Below, in pieces: positions 6,081-8,749 of a stretch of 8,749 nucleotides of DNA. How positions within the stretch are numbered: position 1 is the stretch's first letter; each line of letters starts with the position of its first letter. Location: contig CAMBWV010000021.1 in assembly GCA_945871755.1 (NCBI GenBank), forward strand, positions 1-8,749, read 5' to 3'. The position numbers were made by a program, and so were the translations under genes. The DNA is from an uncultured Bacteroidales bacterium. GTDB lineage: Bacteria > Bacteroidota > Bacteroidia > Bacteroidales > Bacteroidaceae. The notes under the pieces were generated by a model that did no database searches, was not told the origin of the DNA, and saw only the letters and a list, made by a program, of their open reading frames with translations.

Positions 6081-6668
6081 CTATTTCTGCGCAGCCTCCT
6101 GCATCACCTCGTGATAGCAATGGCGGCAGAGCGGTTCGTACTCCTGCTGCTCGCCCAGCATGACGCGGCGGTCGCCCGCCACCTTGCGGTGGCTCACGTA
6201 GGCCAGATTGCCGCAGCGCACACAGATGGCGTGAACCTTCGTTACCTCTTCGGCCACTGCGCAGAAGGCAGGCATCGGACCGAAGGGGATGCCCTTGAAG
6301 TCCATGTCAAGGCCCGCCACGATGACGCGCTTGCCGCGGTTGGCCAGTTCGTTGCAAACGGCAACGAGACCCTCGTCAAAGAATTGTGCTTCGTCGATGC
6401 CAACCACTTCGGCGGCTTCGGCCAGGAGCAGGATGGCGGCTGAGGAATCAACGGGCGTAGAGGCGATGGAATTTTGGTCGTGCGAAACGACATCTTCTTC
6501 GGAATAGCGTGTGTCAACGGTGGGCTTGTAGATTTCCACGCGCTGGCGAGCGAAACGGGCGCGCTTCAGCCGACGAATTAGTTCTTCGGTTTTGCCCGAA
6601 AACATCGAACCGCAGATGACTTCGATGCGGCCGCGGCGCTGGTGGTTGTCTTCTTGAAATAAATACAT
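6081..6668 (-). CDS. tdk: Thymidine kinase (type II, TK1-like)
   Basis: Thymidine kinase phosphorylates thymidine to dTMP with ATP in the pyrimidine salvage pathway in the cytoplasm. The protein of 195 residues (from ATG at 6668) has the P-loop GSMFSGKT (20-27), a DEAQFF motif (92-97) with E93 the likely catalytic base, a [15 protein letters not shown] segment (119-133) in the position of the lasso/substrate region, and a structural zinc site formed by C149-x-x-C152 and C181-x-x-C184. [19 protein letters not shown] is near-identical to Bacteroidales homologues as I remember them. The ATG at 6668 is chosen because homologues begin a few residues before the RRGRIEV strand. An in-frame GTG at 6746 would add 26 Pro/Leu-rich residues; it has a GGAGG seven bases upstream, so it cannot be fully excluded. 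Transcription converges on rsmD, with a hairpin between. Confidence 0.94.
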   Translation of the reverse strand: MYLFQEDNHQRRGRIEVICGSMFSGKTEELIRRLKRARFARQRVEIYKPTVDTRYSEEDVVSHDQNSIASTPVDSSAAILLLAEAAEVVGIDEAQFFDEGLVAVCNELANRGKRVIVAGLDMDFKGIPFGPMPAFCAVAEEVTKVHAICVRCGNLAYVSHRKVAGDRRVMLGEQQEYEPLCRHCYHEVMQEAAQK

Positions 6669-6764
6669 AGGTGGGGTGGGGAATAGAATGGGAAGGGGAG
6701 AAGCGGGCTGGGCTTGCAGAACTTCTAGACCGTTTGCCAGGCGCACGGCTTCCTCCCGAGGGTG

Positions 6765-6800
6765 AAAGAATAAGGGCGTGCCAGTGCAGACACGCCCTTA
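6765..6800 (-). terminator. Intrinsic terminator after the carboxyltransferase gene
   Basis: On the minus strand a perfect 10-bp stem (TAAGGGCGTG at 6771-6780 with CACGCCCTTA at 6791-6800, + strand) closes a 10-nt loop and is followed by a T-rich tail (TTCTTT, from + strand 6765-6770). It starts 27 nt beyond the stop codon at 6828 and lies upstream of the thymidine kinase gene, so the two minus-strand genes are probably separate transcription units. Confidence 0.8.
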
Positions 6801-6827
6801 GATAATTTCTATCAGAGTGCAGGGCTG

Positions 6828-8606
6828 TTACTTCTCTTCGCGCTCAATGTAGGCAATCACGTCGCCCTTGCTCACGTGCGCGCCCTGCTTGGCGTTGATT
6901 TCAACGAGCAGACCACCGAGGGCGGCAGGCAGTTCGTGAATCTGGCCATAGTTGTTTTCAATGTAGCAGAAGAATTCGCCAGCCTCGTACTTCTTGCCGA
7001 TGAATGGCTCGATGCTCTTGACACATTCGCCGTCGCCACCGATTTCCCAGAGGATAGTACCAGCCTCGGGCGCCACAATGGCATCGGCTTTGGCATGCTT
7101 GAACGCCTTGGCCTCTTCCAGGCTCATGCCGCTGGCATTCTCCTTGTCCTTGGCAGCTTGCAGGTCGGCGAGGAAGCGCTTCTTGGCTGCACCGCTCTTG
7201 TAGTCGCGATACTGCGTCTCGTGCATGGCAAACTCAAAGAGTTCTTCGTCGTCCTCTCCGCGGTCCCAGCCGTTCTCTTCCATCTCCTTGATGAAGCGGG
7301 GCAGTTCGTCGGGATAATAACTCTGCGGGTCGGCATCGGTAAATTCGAAGCCTTTCTCCTTGGCCAGTTCCACGATTTCGGGAGCCACTTCGCCGGGGAG
7401 CTTACCGCTCTTGCCGAGAATCATACCCCAGATGCTGTTGTCCATCATCGAATAGCGGGGCTTGCCCATGGATTCGGTGAGAAGATTCATGAGGGCAATG
7501 TTCTTCACGTATTGCGAGAAGGGAGTCACGAGGGGAGGATAACCCACACGGGGCCATACATAAGCCACCTCGTCGAAGAGACGAACGAGCAGGGCATCCT
7601 CGCTGAGCGGTTCTTCGCCCTTGGCCGTGCGGTTGTTGTTGATAGCGGCCATCACACCCGTGAGGTCGGCCATCATCGAACCCATCATGCCGCCAGGCAG
7701 ACCGCAACCGAGGAGCAGCGAAGACATCAGTTTGTTACCACTATTCATGAAGTAGCCAAGGAAGTCGTCGATAAATTCCTGCGTCAGCTTGCGGGCTTCC
7801 ATGTAAGCCTCCATATTGATTTCGGGCACGTCGAAGCCTGCGTTCTTCAGCATAGACTGCACAGAGATTACGTCGGGATGTACCTTACCCCACGACAGCG
7901 GTTCGATGGCGGTGTCAATCACGTCGGCACCATTGCGGCACACCTCCAAGATGCTGGCCATGGAGAGGCCCGGACCGCTATGGCCGTGATACTGGATGAT
8001 AACTTCGGGATGCTTTTCCTTGATCATGCGCGTCAGCTGGCCGAGCATGGCGGGCTGTCCCACACCTGCCATATCCTTCAGGCAGATTTCGGGCGCGCCA
8101 GCAGCAATCAGTTGGTCAGCGATATTGGCATAGTACTCGGCGGTGTGGATGGGCGAGGTCGTGATGCAGAGGGTGGCCTGCGGCGTCATGCCAGCCTCGA
8201 GTGCATATTTGATGGAGGGAATAATGTTGCGCACATCGTTCAGACCGCAGAAGATACGGGTGATGTCCGTTCCCTGTGCGTGCTTCACTTTGTACATCAG
8301 GCGACGCACATCGGCAGGTACGGGGAACATACGCAAGGCGTTGAGACCGCGGTCGAGCATGTGGGTCTTGATACCAGCCTCGTGGAAGGGCTTAGTAAAG
8401 GCGCGCACGGCCTGATTGGGGTTTTCGCCATAGAGCAGGTTGACTTGCTCGAAGGCACCACCATTGGTTTCTACTCGGCTGAAGCAGCCCATTTTGATAA
8501 TCACGGGCGCGATACGTTCGAGCTGGTCTTTGCGGGGCTGGAATTTGCCCGAGCTCTGGAACATGTCGCGATAGACAAGGCTAAATTGTATTTTACGTTT
8601 CTCCAT
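6828..8606 (-). CDS. Biotin-type carboxyltransferase (oxaloacetate decarboxylase alpha / pyruvate carboxylase subunit B-like) with degenerate biotinyl domain
   Basis: The family moves a carboxyl group between biotin and pyruvate/oxaloacetate. The barrel spans about residues 6-300. YRDMFQSS (12-19) supplies metal-ligand D14 and Q17, and DRGLN (85-89) supplies the substrate-binding Arg. ICLKDMAG (174-181) carries the lysine K177 that is carbamylated in relatives, and YHGHSG (206-211) carries metal ligands H207 and H209. LPGGMMGS (303-310) begins the conserved helical part, which runs to about 480 (YVWPRVGYPPLVTPFSQY at 349-366). Residues about 508-592 form a biotinyl/lipoyl-like sandwich (VAPEAGTILWEIGG near 511, KGDVIAYIE at 580-588). 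Where biotinyl domains have EAMKM this one reads ENNYG (550-554), so the biotin-accepting lysine is replaced by Tyr553. The canonical His of the RDGHQS motif is also Phe16. The usual reaction would need a biotin carrier in trans, or the activity has changed. No membrane-subunit or biotin carboxylase gene is in view. The gene has its own promoter, structured leader and terminator. Confidence 0.9.
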   Translation of the reverse strand: MEKRKIQFSLVYRDMFQSSGKFQPRKDQLERIAPVIIKMGCFSRVETNGGAFEQVNLLYGENPNQAVRAFTKPFHEAGIKTHMLDRGLNALRMFPVPADVRRLMYKVKHAQGTDITRIFCGLNDVRNIIPSIKYALEAGMTPQATLCITTSPIHTAEYYANIADQLIAAGAPEICLKDMAGVGQPAMLGQLTRMIKEKHPEVIIQYHGHSGPGLSMASILEVCRNGADVIDTAIEPLSWGKVHPDVISVQSMLKNAGFDVPEINMEAYMEARKLTQEFIDDFLGYFMNSGNKLMSSLLLGCGLPGGMMGSMMADLTGVMAAINNNRTAKGEEPLSEDALLVRLFDEVAYVWPRVGYPPLVTPFSQYVKNIALMNLLTESMGKPRYSMMDNSIWGMILGKSGKLPGEVAPEIVELAKEKGFEFTDADPQSYYPDELPRFIKEMEENGWDRGEDDEELFEFAMHETQYRDYKSGAAKKRFLADLQAAKDKENASGMSLEEAKAFKHAKADAIVAPEAGTILWEIGGDGECVKSIEPFIGKKYEAGEFFCYIENNYGQIHELPAALGGLLVEINAKQGAHVSKGDVIAYIEREEK

Positions 8607-8630
8607 AATTGATTGTTGTTTTACGATTGG

Positions 8631-8684
8631 GGAAGTATCGCGCTAGCATCCTAGGCAAGAAGCCGCAGCGTGCGCAATACTTTC
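8631..8684 (-). promoter_or_regulatory. Structured 5' leader hairpin of the carboxyltransferase mRNA
   Basis: On the minus strand GAAAGTATTGCGC (complement of 8672-8684) pairs with GCGCGATACTTCC (complement of 8631-8643). The result is a 13-bp stem with one A-C mismatch and one G-U pair, enclosing a 28-nt loop. It begins almost at the transcription start predicted from the -7 box at 8690-8697, and is followed by about 24 nt of A/T-rich sequence before the ATG. There is no U-run after the stem, so it is not a terminator. It could protect the 5' end or be a regulatory leader; it matches no riboswitch class I know. Confidence 0.55.
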
Positions 8685-8689
8685 GGTGG

Positions 8690-8720
8690 CAAAGGTACAA
8701 CTTATTTTTCGGATAGCAAG
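8690..8720 (-). promoter_or_regulatory. Bacteroidota-type promoter for the carboxyltransferase gene
   Basis: Reading the minus strand, CTTG (8720-8717; three of four bases of the TTTG -33 box) is followed after 19 nt by TACCTTTG (8697-8690), an exact TAnnTTTG -7 box. Transcription would begin near 8682-8685, leaving an untranslated leader of about 76-79 nt before the ATG at 8606. Confidence 0.7.
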
Positions 8721-8749
8721 CGGCACACCTTTGTAAGTGTTGTGCAATC

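Noticed and set aside
6876..8612. 578-codon open frame on the + strand, antisense to the carboxyltransferase gene
   Set aside because: It mirrors the codon bias of the real minus-strand gene, gives a His/Gly/Val-rich sequence with no recognisable motifs, and covers a highly conserved enzyme.

Overview
This window looks like chromosomal DNA from a GC-rich member of the Bacteroidales (Bacteroidota), plausibly near Prevotellaceae. The clues are two secreted proteins with type IX secretion (T9SS)-like C-terminal domains, the Bacteroidota marker families DUF3822 and Omp28, two matches to the Bacteroidota promoter consensus (TTTG about 19 nt before TAnnTTTG), and start codons preceded by A/T-rich or pyrimidine tracts instead of Shine-Dalgarno sites. 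Species cannot be fixed from the window.

Left part (1-3585, + strand): the last 37 codons of an unrecognised gene; a 462-residue secreted protein with seven HAF-like repeats that probably form a beta-propeller; and a 642-residue secreted protein with a jelly-roll-like N-terminal domain and an Omp28-type thioredoxin fold carrying a CGWC motif. Each secreted protein is followed by a strong intrinsic terminator. The first terminator ends only 11 nt before the second gene's start codon.

Middle (3586-5977, + strand): a 328-base gap holds the second terminator, a 9-bp degenerate tandem array with imperfect inverted ends (3618-3709), and a consensus promoter for a 60-residue DUF4250 protein. Then come a VanZ-family membrane protein, a DUF3822 protein that appears to start at TTG, and the 16S rRNA methyltransferase RsmD. 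The last three are close together and probably co-transcribed.

Right part (5978-8749, - strand): a 20-bp hairpin separates rsmD from the convergent thymidine kinase gene. Upstream of that lies a 592-residue carboxyltransferase related to oxaloacetate decarboxylase alpha / pyruvate carboxylase subunit B, with its own terminator, a recognisable promoter, and a leader RNA predicted to begin with a 13-bp hairpin. This enzyme keeps the metal and carbamyl-lysine residues of the carboxyltransferase barrel. Its C-terminal biotinyl-like domain has lost the biotin-accepting lysine (EAMKM is replaced by ENNYG).

No phage, insertion sequence, CRISPR array, tRNA or rRNA was seen. The most interesting points are the lysine-less biotinyl domain together with its structured leader, the 9-bp array, and the two multidomain secreted proteins. 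I found no clear evidence of a wholly new multi-gene system.
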